Assembly (NCBI GenBank): GCA_024278955.1
Contig: JAJRSE010000075.1
Location: 1 to 36,561, forward strand
Origin: Planctomycetota bacterium
GTDB lineage: Bacteria; Planctomycetota; Planctomycetia; Pirellulales; Lacipirellulaceae
DNA length: 36,561 nt
Direction of reading: 5' to 3'
Numbering within the stretch: position 1 is the stretch's first letter; every line of letters starts with the position of its first letter. Below, in pieces: positions 8,801-17,410 of this stretch. A program made the position numbers and the translations under genes. The notes beneath the pieces were generated by a model. It had not been told where the DNA came from. It searched no databases and saw nothing but the letters and a program-made list of their open reading frames with translations.

Positions 8801-8858
8801 CTAGTACTACAGTGCTAGGTTGAACCACGACGGACACAACCTAGCGTTGTAGTATTGC
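8801..8858. repeat. MITE-like palindrome CTAGTACTACAGTGCTAGGTTG
   Basis: AGTACTACAGTGCTAGGTTG (8803-8822) and CAACCTAGCGTTGTAGTATT (8837-8856) are inverted repeats matching at 17 of 20 positions. They surround the 14-bp loop AACCACGACGGACA. The core GCTAGGTTGAACCACGACG is identical to 2676-2694. The element occupies the gap between selA and the histidine-kinase gene, whose remaining sequence (8664-8934) holds nothing else I recognise. Confidence 0.7.
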
Positions 8859-8934
8859 CCGGGAAAAAGCAAGGTATTCGCTGTTTGGTGCGAGCTGGTG
8901 TTTTTTCGCGTAATTTTTTTCTGAGTTAAGAGTG

Positions 8935-11310
8935 ATGGATACTGCGAGACAGACAAATCAAGAACTCGAATTGCGGCTTGCAGAAGCAGAACAAACTATT
9001 GCGTCGTTGCAAAAAGCGTCTGCCTGTGCGTCGGCAGGTGGGAATGGCTCGGCTGGGTTGTTCGAGCTAGAACAAGCCCTGGCGGCGAGCGAAGCAAGAA
9101 ACCTTGCCATTCTCGATGCCTCGTCTGATTTGATGATTCGGTTTGACCATGTAGGAACGTACCTCGAATTTCACTGGCAACACGAAACGGCCTTGGCTCC
9201 GCCAGAGTGGTTCTTGGGCAAAAGGTCGGATGAAGTTTTATCGCCGGCTACCTCGAAGCTGCTTATGGATGCCGTCCGTGCAGCACTCGCGACCGGCAAA
9301 GTACAGAAATTCGACTTTCAATTACCCACCTCCCTGGAGGAGGATGAGTACTGCGATTTCGAGGCTCGCCTGGTTGCTTTAGGCGAAGACGAAGTGTTGG
9401 TGGTTTGTCGTAACATCAACGAACGTAAGCGAGCCAACAAAGCTCTTAAAGCCAGCGAGCTTCAACTTGCCCAGGCTCAAAAAACTGCAAGGCTTGGTAG
9501 TTTTCAATCTTCGTTTGATGCAAACTTCTCTCATTGTTCGGAAGAGCTTTGCAATATCCTTGGTCTGCCACGGGAGAACAGAACTCCGACTCACAAAGAT
9601 TTGTTCAACTGTGTTCATCCTGACGATCGACGACGATTTGTCAGCGACTTTGGAAATGCAAGAGCCGGTCGGCTCCAGCAGCGGGAATCGGAATACCGGG
9701 TAATACTCCCCAACGGAGTCTGTCGATACATCAGTAGCAATATCGACGTGGTGCTTAACAGCCACGGGATACCGATGCATCTTTTGGGCACGCTCCAGGA
9801 CATTACCGAGCGTAAGCTTGCCCAAGAGTCGTTGAAAAGCAGCGAGGAGAAATACCGCACACTAGTCGAGACGTCGCCCTACTGCATTCATCAGATAGAC
9901 ACCCAGGGGCGAATTATCTCAATGAATCGCGCTGGCCTGCAAATGTTGGATGAAAAAGACGAGGACTCAATCGTCGGCCAGCTTTACTTAGATAGAGTGA
10001 GTGACGAAGATCGAAATTTGGTCGCTTTACTCCTCGACGGTGCCTGTCAAGGCGAAGCTTCGGAGTTTGAGTTTCGCTCGGCGAATGGGCTCGATTTTCG
10101 ATCGACTTTTGTGCCTGTTTTTAAGTCGGACAAAACCGTCGATCGTCTCCTGGGGCTTACGCAAGACATTACCAGCCTCAAAGCCGACCAACTAAAGTTG
10201 GCTGCTTCAGAAGCTCGCTATCGTACTCTTATGAAGGATGCGAATGACGCGATCCTGTTAATCAACGCCGAGACCGGTATGCTGGTCGATGCGAACCAAG
10301 AAGCTCAAGAGATGCTTGGCCGAACACATAAAGAGATTCTGCTGCTGCACTTCAACGATGTTCATCCTCCGAATGAGCATACAAACTACAAGGACCTATT
10401 TCTTTCAAGACTCGAAGACGGAGGCGGCGTGCTCGGGGAGTCGTCGGTCGTCGATCGCGAGGGTTTGCTGATCCCGGTCGAGATTAGCGCCTCGATGATT
10501 GAGATGGAAGACGATCGAATCATTCAAGGAATCTATCGCAACTTGACCGAACGCCGCAAGATTGAGAAAGCGTTGCAGCAGAAGGAAGCCGAAATTGCAA
10601 AAGTGTCGCGACTGAGCACACTCGGCGAACTAACCGGCGGCCTTGCCCATGAATTAAACCAGCCGCTTACCGCGATTGCCAACTACGTAGAAGCACTGAA
10701 AGACCTTGTCCCGGCAGAAGACTCGGAGAACAATGACCTGCACAAAATTCTTTCGAGCCTGGGGAAAACTACTTTTCGCACGAGCGCGATTATCAGCCGC
10801 TTAAGAGGATTGATACAGAAAGCGGCGCCCCATCGATCGAACATGGATATCAACGATCTGACCGAGGAGCTACTCACCTTTTATTTGCCTCAGCTAGAGG
10901 AGTCGCACATTCAGGTGCGCCTTGAATTGGCTCAAGACCTCCCTCAGTTACACCTCGATCCAATCCAAATTGAACAAGTGCTTCTTAATCTCATAAAAAA
11001 TGCTCAAGCAGCGATGGAAAGCACGACGAAAGATCGGCGTGAACTCGTTATCTGTACTCAGCAAACCGAGAATCATGTCGAACTTAGCGTAACCGATTCG
11101 GGACAAGGCTTGCCTACCAAGAATGTTGAACAGCTCTTTGATTACTTTTTTACGACGACTCCCGGAGGTTTGGGCGTAGGCCTTCAGGTATGCCGTACGA
11201 TCATGGAATCGCACAAAGGCTCTGTCGTTGCCCAGAACAACCCTCGTGGCGGAGCCATTTTCCGTCTTTCATTTCCTTTAAGCACAACCGAGATAAACCA
11301 TGTTGGCTAA
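8935..11310 (+). CDS. Four-PAS sensor histidine kinase, FixL/DctB-like
   Basis: A 791-residue soluble sensor kinase without membrane segments. A coiled-coil start (about 8-55, LELRLAEAEQTIASLQ) precedes four PAS/PAC units ending at ERKRA (about 165), TERKLAQ (about 292), DITSLKA (about 412) and LTERRKIEK (about 540). The dimerisation box LTGGLAHELNQPLTAI has phospho-His572. The ATPase part shows LLNLIKNAQAAM (N box), TDSGQGLP and GGLGVGLQVCRTIMESHKG. The H box and architecture match the FixL/DctB type. No Cys-His haem-binding PAS signature is certain, so the stimulus is unknown. The ATG at 8935 is preferred; a GTG lies one codon before. The 3' end overlaps the response-regulator start by 11 bp, implying coupled translation of a cognate pair. 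Confidence 0.93.
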   Translation: MDTARQTNQELELRLAEAEQTIASLQKASACASAGGNGSAGLFELEQALAASEARNLAILDASSDLMIRFDHVGTYLEFHWQHETALAPPEWFLGKRSDEVLSPATSKLLMDAVRAALATGKVQKFDFQLPTSLEEDEYCDFEARLVALGEDEVLVVCRNINERKRANKALKASELQLAQAQKTARLGSFQSSFDANFSHCSEELCNILGLPRENRTPTHKDLFNCVHPDDRRRFVSDFGNARAGRLQQRESEYRVILPNGVCRYISSNIDVVLNSHGIPMHLLGTLQDITERKLAQESLKSSEEKYRTLVETSPYCIHQIDTQGRIISMNRAGLQMLDEKDEDSIVGQLYLDRVSDEDRNLVALLLDGACQGEASEFEFRSANGLDFRSTFVPVFKSDKTVDRLLGLTQDITSLKADQLKLAASEARYRTLMKDANDAILLINAETGMLVDANQEAQEMLGRTHKEILLLHFNDVHPPNEHTNYKDLFLSRLEDGGGVLGESSVVDREGLLIPVEISASMIEMEDDRIIQGIYRNLTERRKIEKALQQKEAEIAKVSRLSTLGELTGGLAHELNQPLTAIANYVEALKDLVPAEDSENNDLHKILSSLGKTTFRTSAIISRLRGLIQKAAPHRSNMDINDLTEELLTFYLPQLEESHIQVRLELAQDLPQLHLDPIQIEQVLLNLIKNAQAAMESTTKDRRELVICTQQTENHVELSVTDSGQGLPTKNVEQLFDYFFTTTPGGLGVGLQVCRTIMESHKGSVVAQNNPRGGAIFRLSFPLSTTEINHVG

Positions 11311-11944
11311 CACGGTGGTATCGATCGTCGACGACGATCACGATGTTCGACAATCTTTAGAAGTTCTACTGACAGGACAGCAATATGCGACCTGCTCTTA
11401 TGAATCGGCTGAAGATTTCCTGAACTCCTACAATCCCAACACCGCGGGATGCTTACTGCTTGATGTACGTATGCCGGGGATGGATGGCTTGGAATTGCAG
11501 GGCGTAATGAGGAAGCGCAATTGGAAACTTCCCGTGATCATCATGACAGGCCACGCGGATGTGCCGATGGCGGTAGAAGCCTTGTCTGCTGGTGCCTCGG
11601 CGTTTATCGAAAAGCCTTTCCTCCGTGCCGATTTGATTGAACGCATCGATCAAGCAATCGCTCAAGATCAAAAGAACCGCAGCGAACAAACGCGATGGGA
11701 AGAGCTGAAAGAACTTTTTGGACGCCTTACCCCGCGCGAAGAGGAAATAGCCGACATGGTAGTCGCTGGCTTGATGACAAAGCAGGTTGCCGTGGAGCTT
11801 ACGATCGGCGACCGTACGGTTGAAACACACCGCCGAAATTTGATGAGAAAGCTCAATGCCAATAGCGTTGCAGAGCTTGTCACACTTAGGCTTCAGTACC
11901 GATCGCTGAAAAGCTATGAGGTCGAAGAGAGCCCGAGCCCTTAG
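11300..11944 (+). CDS. FixJ-like response regulator with LuxR-type HTH
   Basis: A 214-residue receiver plus DNA-binding protein. The receiver shows IVDDDHD, the phospho-acceptor in LLLDVRMPGMDG (Asp55), IIMTGHAD and the Lys of IEKPF. The output domain (about 140-205) is a LuxR/FixJ HTH with LTPREEEIADMVVAGLMTKQVA and DRTVETHRRNLMRKL. The TGHADVPMAVEA receiver pattern and GLMTKQVA/TVETHR HTH are FixJ-family features. Its ATG lies inside the kinase 3' end, so the two are translationally coupled and very probably partners. Its targets cannot be read from sequence. Confidence 0.94.
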   Translation: MLANTVVSIVDDDHDVRQSLEVLLTGQQYATCSYESAEDFLNSYNPNTAGCLLLDVRMPGMDGLELQGVMRKRNWKLPVIIMTGHADVPMAVEALSAGASAFIEKPFLRADLIERIDQAIAQDQKNRSEQTRWEELKELFGRLTPREEEIADMVVAGLMTKQVAVELTIGDRTVETHRRNLMRKLNANSVAELVTLRLQYRSLKSYEVEESPSP

Positions 11945-11951
11945 TTTTGGT

Positions 11952-11977
11952 GCAGGACGATTGCCAAGTCGATATTT
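11952..11977. repeat. GCAGGACGATTGCCAAGTCG repeat, solo copy
   Basis: GCAGGACGATTGCCAAGTCG followed by ATATTT begins 7 bp after the response-regulator stop codon. Close copies lie at 239-262 and 21637-21658, and a weaker one (ATTGCAAAGTCG) at 20802-20813. At 21637 the same sequence is the left end of a longer inverted-repeat element. The rest of the 195-bp gap up to the next gene has no other recognisable feature. Confidence 0.6.
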
Positions 11978-12139
11978 TGCTACGGATTCTTGTGGCTTCT
12001 CTGCTCGAAGAGTGAGCATGGTATTAAAGAAACGTGCCTTTCAAAATCGCTTGCAGGCACGGTGCAATGGACTAGATATACCACCCCAGAGCGTGTACGA
12101 TGCGAAGCTTTACCTTCTCAACGGAACAGAGCAAACGCT

Positions 12140-12403
12140 ATGAAGCCGCACCTGCCTCCTCGCCAAAAAGAAATCATTCGTCTCATTAGCCTGGGTTGTT
12201 CAAACAGCGAAATTGCTGCGATTCTTGATCTATCAACCGCTACGGTCGACAACCACAAAGCTCGCCTGATGGAAACCTTAGGGACCGACAAATCGGTGTT
12301 GGTTACGCGTCTGGCCCTGAAGTATCGCTTTACCTCTAGTAAAGATAAGCTGACAGCCCGAGAGAAACGTCGAAGCGGAAGAAAAAACGATGGCTGGAAT
12401 TAG
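12140..12403 (+). CDS. Stand-alone LuxR-type HTH protein
   Basis: An 87-residue protein that is almost only a LuxR/GerE helix-turn-helix: LPPRQKEIIRLISLGCSNSEIA followed by LSTATVDNHKARLMETL, then a basic tail (REKRRSGRKND). There is no receiver or sensor part. It should bind DNA as a small regulator, or modulate the FixJ-like regulator encoded 195 bp upstream by sharing sites or dimerising (inference). The ATG at 12140 puts the HTH at the very N-terminus; the longer upstream frame has no regulator-like composition. The DNHK recognition helix differs from the ETHR of the neighbour, so the two probably read different sites. Confidence 0.8.
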   Translation: MKPHLPPRQKEIIRLISLGCSNSEIAAILDLSTATVDNHKARLMETLGTDKSVLVTRLALKYRFTSSKDKLTAREKRRSGRKNDGWN

Positions 12404-12453
12404 GCTTTGTCTCAAAACCGCTACGGCACAACGGAAGGAGCTAGGAAATCGAT

Positions 12454-13434
12454 ATGATTTGCGGTCCAGTTTCTCGAATGCTGTTACTCTTGGCGCTGTT
12501 TGCGGCAACGCCTTTGTGTGTCGGTGCAGCCGAAACAGAATCGACAACGATTCGCGTGCTCACTTACAACGTTCAATTTTTGCCGGCTCCGGCCAGCGTT
12601 AAGAACGAGCGGGCTGATCCCGAGTATCGGGCCATCCAAATCGCCGAAGAGGCGGGGCGATACGACATTGTGGGTTTGCAGGAAACTTTCCATGAAGTGC
12701 ACCGCGGCCTAATTGTTGAAAAACTTCAAAAGCTTTGGGACGGGAGACTTCAGACGGTCGTTAGTCCGACGCCGAAAAGTTTTTACACGAGCGGCGGCTG
12801 CCTGATCGCTACGCGATTGCCGGTTGTTGCTCAAAGTTCGATGGTTTATAAGAATTTCAGTCAGCCGAAAGACTACGGGCTGCGAGCCGACGGCTTTGCA
12901 GCCAAAGGGGTGGTTCATGCTCGTATTGCACGAACGAAACAGTTGCCAGAGGATTTTATCGACGTGTTTGTCACGCATTTAGAAGCTCGGGCCGATCATT
13001 TGCGACCGTTGCAGTATGTCGAGATGGCCGACTTCATCCAAGCAAACGGCAACCCGACTCGGCCTGCGATTGTGATGGGCGACATGAATACCCGAGGGGC
13101 GAAAACGTTTCGCAGCGACCCTGAGTCGCAGTATGTGCAGCTCGTCAAGCAGCTGAAAATCGCTCGACCAGAAGGCGAGCTGATCGACGTTTGGCCTTAT
13201 TTGAAAGGCGATGCATTGGGTGGGACCAACGAGCAAGAGTCGTACAAGATTGGGAAGCGAATCGACTACCTATTTATTTTGAATCCGCCCAAGCCTCATG
13301 CTCAGTTGAAACCGATTTCTGTCGGGGTGCGACTATTTCGAGACCCCAAGGTATTCGCTCTCTCCGATCACAATGCCGTAGAAGCCAAACTCGAATGGTT
13401 TCCGGCTATGGCAGGGTCTGTTGGAACACGTTGA
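12454..13434 (+). CDS. Secreted endonuclease/exonuclease/phosphatase-family hydrolase, sphingomyelinase-like
   Basis: A 326-residue protein with a cleavable signal peptide (MICGPVSRMLLLLALFAATP, cut near CVGAA). It has the DNase I-like fold motifs: LTYNVQF, the metal Glu in VGLQETF (Glu77), FVTHLEA, MGDMNTRG (Asp210, Asn212), RIDYLF and LSDHNAVEA (Asp305, His306). The order GGCLIATRLPV, KGVVHARI, THLEA, GDMN and SDH is that of bacterial Mg-dependent sphingomyelinases rather than of DNA-repair nucleases, so phosphodiester lipid cleavage outside the cytoplasm is the best guess. A nuclease or other phosphodiesterase is possible. It converges on a ceramidase-like gene 19 bp away. Confidence 0.8.
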   Translation: MICGPVSRMLLLLALFAATPLCVGAAETESTTIRVLTYNVQFLPAPASVKNERADPEYRAIQIAEEAGRYDIVGLQETFHEVHRGLIVEKLQKLWDGRLQTVVSPTPKSFYTSGGCLIATRLPVVAQSSMVYKNFSQPKDYGLRADGFAAKGVVHARIARTKQLPEDFIDVFVTHLEARADHLRPLQYVEMADFIQANGNPTRPAIVMGDMNTRGAKTFRSDPESQYVQLVKQLKIARPEGELIDVWPYLKGDALGGTNEQESYKIGKRIDYLFILNPPKPHAQLKPISVGVRLFRDPKVFALSDHNAVEAKLEWFPAMAGSVGTR

Positions 13435-13453
13435 GGCGAGAGCCCTGCAAGGC

Positions 13454-14749
13454 TCATTGAAGCTTCTGGGGAGCGGGCGATTTCTCGACAAACTTGAGAG
13501 ACTTCTCGATGAGGATCTCGCCAGTCATTTCGCCTAACGAGGTCCTCGATACATAGTCGTACCGAGGAAAGCTGTTGAAGTCGACTTTAGTAAGAATGTA
13601 GCCGAAGGCATCGTTCGTGAGGCCGAAAAGCAGGTTGTGTTCGCCTCGCATTTTTCTTTTGAGGTAAAAACCGATATTAGGCATCGCTTCGCCAGGGATG
13701 GTTAAGATTTGGGCATTGCCTAAATTGACGAGATTGATTTTTGCGGTAATGCTTTGGTCATCATTGATTGGGTACCCTAGCGGAGACCCTTGGATGATCT
13801 GTCGCATAAGTTCCGATTCGACCGGAATGCGAACGTCGATTGCATCGCAAAACAGCGTGGGGGTTTTCTGCACTGGGGCTTGGGCAACAATCCGTAGGGC
13901 TTCGTCGGCCATGGTGCCGCCAATCCGTAAGCACTCTTCCCAAGTGCAGGAGTCGCTCCAGCGGGCGCTGCCGTCGCCTTTGGGCTGGTCCAGGTTGCGA
14001 TTGTCGGCAGTGACCATTCCGCCTTGAGCGCTGTTCATAAAAAGGGCCAGGCCGCCGGTTTTCGATTCGATTCGATCGTACATCGGTCCGATCGCATCGG
14101 GACTCACCAAACCAGCGTCGGTGCCTAGCACTTCGGGATGGGTTGCGTAATTGACCAAGGTGACGATGGTCTTTCCACCGCGATCGAGTGCTTGAATAAC
14201 GCTCATGCGTCGGTCGTATAGTTCGGGAGCATAGTAGTTGTAGGCGATTTTCCCATTGGCTTCATCGGTGGCAATTTTTATCACGGCTGGCTGGAGATGG
14301 TCGATTGCTTCTTTGATTGCCTCGGCGGCTTGTTGGCAAACGAAATCGAGGTATTTGAGATCGCCAGAATGCCCGCCCTTGCCGTCGGGAAAAGCATAGC
14401 AGTCAGGTGCGCTATGGGTATGGGTAGCGCCAATGAGAATATTTCGAGCGGGAATCTGGGGGATTTTTTTTCTTACCCGGTCGCCGAGAACTCTCGGGAA
14501 GCCCAAAAAATCGAGGCCGACGATTGCAACTCGCGTTTCGCCGTGCTGAAGAACCAAGGCTCGAGCAGTAAGCTCCCCTCGTTTTCCTTTCGCCGGGGCA
14601 GGAGTACCAACGCCTCCTGAGATAGGTAGCAGCGGGTCGGGCGTGAGGATGCGCATCGCGGCGCCGACATAGAGCACGCCTTCGGCAGCAGTCGCAGGTG
14701 AAAGCAGCATGCTGGCTGCAAAAGTAGCCATGAGAAAAAGTATTTTCAT
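13454..14749 (-). CDS. Secreted neutral/alkaline ceramidase-like protein (first copy)
   Basis: A 431-residue protein with a signal peptide (MKILFLMATFAASMLLSPAT). It belongs to the neutral/alkaline non-lysosomal ceramidase N-domain family: VLYVGAAMRILTPDP, GATHTHSAPDCY, VNYATHPEVLG, IPGEAMPNIG and LTNDAFGYI supply the usual Zn-site His, His, Glu and Tyr. At the place where true ceramidases have the catalytic Ser (GDVSPN type), this protein reads NSAQGGM, so amide hydrolysis of ceramide is doubtful and the real substrate is unknown. Family members are expanded in planctomycetes, as I recall. The ATG at 14749 is preferred over an in-frame GTG three codons earlier, as it begins the signal peptide. 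Confidence 0.85.
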   Translation of the reverse strand: MKILFLMATFAASMLLSPATAAEGVLYVGAAMRILTPDPLLPISGGVGTPAPAKGKRGELTARALVLQHGETRVAIVGLDFLGFPRVLGDRVRKKIPQIPARNILIGATHTHSAPDCYAFPDGKGGHSGDLKYLDFVCQQAAEAIKEAIDHLQPAVIKIATDEANGKIAYNYYAPELYDRRMSVIQALDRGGKTIVTLVNYATHPEVLGTDAGLVSPDAIGPMYDRIESKTGGLALFMNSAQGGMVTADNRNLDQPKGDGSARWSDSCTWEECLRIGGTMADEALRIVAQAPVQKTPTLFCDAIDVRIPVESELMRQIIQGSPLGYPINDDQSITAKINLVNLGNAQILTIPGEAMPNIGFYLKRKMRGEHNLLFGLTNDAFGYILTKVDFNSFPRYDYVSRTSLGEMTGEILIEKSLKFVEKSPAPQKLQ

Positions 14750-14777
14750 CGTTCCCACCGTTCTTCAGAAGCTTAGG

Positions 14778-14804
14778 CGATCGGCGGATGAAATTAGCCG
14801 ATCG
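14778..14804. other. Perfect 8-bp intergenic hairpin
   Basis: CGATCGGC (14778-14785) and GCCGATCG (14797-14804) are perfect inverted repeats with an 11-base loop. They lie between the end of the K+ channel gene and the start of the ceramidase-like gene on the same strand. No T run follows on the minus strand, so a rho-independent terminator is not clear; an mRNA hairpin between cistrons or an operator are alternatives. Confidence 0.4.
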
Positions 14805-14836
14805 GCAATAGTCCACGGTTCTCTAACGATACGTTT

Positions 14837-15859
14837 TCAACTGCCGCTCGCTTTAGGCGTTGTGCCGCACTGCTGGCGAAAGCTTTCGATATCGTCTACG
14901 TCTCCCATAACGATTACGGTGTCTTGGTCGCGAAAGGTATAGCGTGCTCCAGGATTAAACACCATACTACCGTCCTGTGGTTTGACAGCCAGAACTAGCA
15001 CGCCGTGTTTCTGGCGCGTTGCGTTCTCGGTCACGTTCGAGCCGACGAGCCGACTTGAGCTGTTGATGGTAATTTCGTCCATTTCGACATCGTTAAACCC
15101 GGACTCGGCGAGCAATTCAAGAAGGTGGGCTGTTGAAGGGCGGGTGATGATGCGAGACATTTGCGTCGCCCCAGTTACTGCCGGCATGACCACCCGGTTA
15201 GCGCCGGCTTGACGGAGCTTTTTCTCGGTCGAGGGGTGTTCTGCCCGGGCGATGATTTGGATCTCTGAATTGAAATCGCGTGCGGTGAGCGTGATAAAAA
15301 CATTGGCCGCATCATTCGGAAGCACCGTCACAACGGTACCGGCTCGTTTCAAGCCCGCTCCTACAAGAGCGTCTTCCTCCATGGCATCGCCATTGATGGC
15401 TAGGAACTGACGCTGGTCGGCCTCGCTAACGCGGGCCGGGTCGGTGTCGATGACCACCAACGAACGACCTTTGCGACGTAAATCTTCGGCAAGCATCTCT
15501 CCGATCCGGCCGAACCCGCAAACGATTACATGGCCCGAGAGCCGCTGGATTTCTCGTGTCGTTCGACTTTGTCCCAAAGCCGCCTGTATTTCGCCTTCAA
15601 GCATGAGCTGGATAAAACCTCCCACTGTGTACAACGAAGCGGACATCCCAAGGAGAATCACAACCACCGAAAGCATTTGGAGGTGGCTCGGCAGCTCGCT
15701 ATGCTCGCCGTAACCAACGCTCGAGATGGTGACCACCACCATCCAGACCGCGTGGATCCAGTCGTAATCTCCAAAAAAACGGTATCCTAGCACCGCAAAG
15801 ACGAAAATAGACACCAGCACGATGGCGCCTCGGCGAATTCGTCGTAGCGGTGTATTCAT
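14837..15859 (-). CDS. 2-TM potassium channel with cytosolic RCK (TrkA-N/TrkA-C) domains
   Basis: A 340-residue ion channel subunit. TM1 spans about 11-28, and a pore helix and selectivity filter TISSVGYG (44-51) are followed by TM2 (about 60-85). From about 105 a Rossmann RCK domain begins with HVIVCGFGRIGEMLAEDL and VVIDTDP, the nucleotide or ligand-binding part, and a TrkA-C segment follows (about 255-330). The layout matches MthK-type channels gated by ligand binding to RCK rings. The ATG at 15859 is chosen because the frame upstream to 16045 lacks membrane or channel character. It lies 87 bp upstream of the ceramidase-like gene; functional linkage is not evident. Confidence 0.92.
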   Translation of the reverse strand: MNTPLRRIRRGAIVLVSIFVFAVLGYRFFGDYDWIHAVWMVVVTISSVGYGEHSELPSHLQMLSVVVILLGMSASLYTVGGFIQLMLEGEIQAALGQSRTTREIQRLSGHVIVCGFGRIGEMLAEDLRRKGRSLVVIDTDPARVSEADQRQFLAINGDAMEEDALVGAGLKRAGTVVTVLPNDAANVFITLTARDFNSEIQIIARAEHPSTEKKLRQAGANRVVMPAVTGATQMSRIITRPSTAHLLELLAESGFNDVEMDEITINSSSRLVGSNVTENATRQKHGVLVLAVKPQDGSMVFNPGARYTFRDQDTVIVMGDVDDIESFRQQCGTTPKASGS

Positions 15860-16069
15860 GGTCGATCGATAGAGTGTGCCTGAACTATCCCCTATGGTAG
15901 CAGCAATGCCCGGCAGGCGCAAGCGGTTGCGATTCTTCCTCAGGAGGATTGCAATCCTCGGGCTTTGCTCGGTGTCGAAGGCTACCGTTCTAAGCAAAAA
16001 CTCCCAGGCAAGGTCTGGAGCCCCGGATGTGGCGTTCCAAAGCATGCGGATGAACGTCTATGATGGGGC

Positions 16070-17275
16070 ATGCTTGATTTTTTTGCGTCGACATGGAAAG
16101 TGCTCCTCGATTTGGCCCCCTGGCTGTTTGTCGGGGCTGGTGTTGCTGGCATTCTGCATGTGTTGCTGCCGAAAGATTTTATGCAACGGCAGTTTTCTGG
16201 ACGGTGGGGAGTTCTCAAGGCCGTTGCCTTGGGAGTGCCGTTGCCACTGTGCTCGTGCGGCGTGATTCCGGTCGGTCTGAGTTTGAAGAAAGGGGGCGGC
16301 AGCGATGGGGCGACGGTTGCGTTTTTGATCAGCACACCGCAGACGGGCGTGGACTCGATTTTTGTGAGTGCTTCGATGTTGGGCTGGCCCTTTGCTTTGT
16401 TCAAAGTGCTGAGTGCAGCAGCGACTGGCATCCTTGGCGGCTTGTTGGCCGATCGCGGGCAAGACGAGATGGTTCTCCTGGCCGTGGTGCCGCAGCAAGA
16501 CCCGGTTGCCCAGGAAAATCGTTTCCGTGCGGTTTACGATCACGGCCTGGAGATGCTGCAGTCGATTTGGCGATGGCTTGTAGCGGGGGTTGTGATATCG
16601 GCAGCGATTGAAGTTTTCGTGCCCGACAGTGCTTTTACTTCTTTAGAAAGTTATGGCGGCCTGGCTGCGATGATCGTGACGCTGCTGATTTCGTTGCCAC
16701 TTTATGTCTGCGCAACCGCTTCGGTGCCAATTGCGGCAGCGCTTGTGTCGAGCGGTTTGCCTGCGGGGGCGGCGCTCGTGTTTCTGATGGCGGGGCCGGC
16801 GACCAATGTTGCGACTCTGGGGGCTGTCTACCGTTCGCTGGGGAAGCGGTCGCTCACGATTTATCTTGCCACCGTTGTGCTAGGCAGTATCGCTTGTGGA
16901 TTGATATTTGAATCGGTAATCGACCCTCGCCTGGCTGGCGGCTCGCATGTTCACGACTCAAGCGGTTGGTGGAATATCGGGAGTGCGGTGGTTTTGCTCG
17001 CTCTTTTTGGGAAGTTTGCCTGGAATGATTTGGCGGCGTTTTTCGCTAGGCAAACGCCGCAACATGCCAAAGATGGCTCCAAAGCAATCGAGATTGGAGT
17101 TGAGGGCATGAGGTGCAAAAACTGTGTTGCGAAACTTGAAACGACCTTGAGGAGCGATGCCAACGTCGGCTCAGCGCATGTCTCGCTAAGCGACGAACAG
17201 CTGCAAGTCTATGGCGCGGTGAGCGAAGCCCGCGTACGCGAGCTTGTCGAACAGGCCGGTTTTGTGCCGAAATGA
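16070..17275 (+). CDS. SO_0444-type permease fused to a heavy-metal-associated (HMA) domain
   Basis: A 401-residue inner-membrane protein with 8 or more hydrophobic segments. The first half has PLPLCSCGVIPVGLSLKKGG and STPQTGVDSIFVSASMLGW, and the second half has SLPLYVCATASVPIAAALV and MAGPATNVATLG. This is the signature of the DUF318/SO_0444 permease family, proposed to move metals or metalloids. Residues about 340-401 are an HMA ferredoxin-like domain with GMRCKNC (Cys349, Cys352), the Cu/Zn/Hg-binding motif of CopZ and P-type ATPases. The fusion suggests a soft-metal substrate with the HMA domain as cytosolic metal donor or sensor (inference). It stands alone, with a small TGGCA/TGCCA hairpin right behind the stop. 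Confidence 0.85.
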   Translation: MLDFFASTWKVLLDLAPWLFVGAGVAGILHVLLPKDFMQRQFSGRWGVLKAVALGVPLPLCSCGVIPVGLSLKKGGGSDGATVAFLISTPQTGVDSIFVSASMLGWPFALFKVLSAAATGILGGLLADRGQDEMVLLAVVPQQDPVAQENRFRAVYDHGLEMLQSIWRWLVAGVVISAAIEVFVPDSAFTSLESYGGLAAMIVTLLISLPLYVCATASVPIAAALVSSGLPAGAALVFLMAGPATNVATLGAVYRSLGKRSLTIYLATVVLGSIACGLIFESVIDPRLAGGSHVHDSSGWWNIGSAVVLLALFGKFAWNDLAAFFARQTPQHAKDGSKAIEIGVEGMRCKNCVAKLETTLRSDANVGSAHVSLSDEQLQVYGAVSEARVRELVEQAGFVPK

Positions 17276-17410
17276 TGGCAACGACTGCCACACGAGGGTG
17301 GTCGATATTTCAAAGTAATCTACCGCACGGATAAAGCCCCCATGTGTATTCCTGGATGGTGCTCGCATCTCTCGTGTGAAGTGCTTCGAGCCATGACAAA
17401 TTGGTTGTGT

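Noticed and set aside
11990..12139. Longer N-terminus for the LuxR-type HTH protein
   Set aside because: The 50 extra residues are not protein-like, and the HTH starts right after the ATG at 12140.
13440..13455. Bidirectional terminator GAGCC-CTGCAA-GGCTC between convergent genes
   Set aside because: Only a 5-bp stem, no T run on either strand, and it overlaps the stop codon of the minus-strand gene.
15860..16045. Longer N-terminus of the K+ channel protein
   Set aside because: The extra 62 residues have no membrane or conserved character, and the first TM follows normally from the ATG at 15859.
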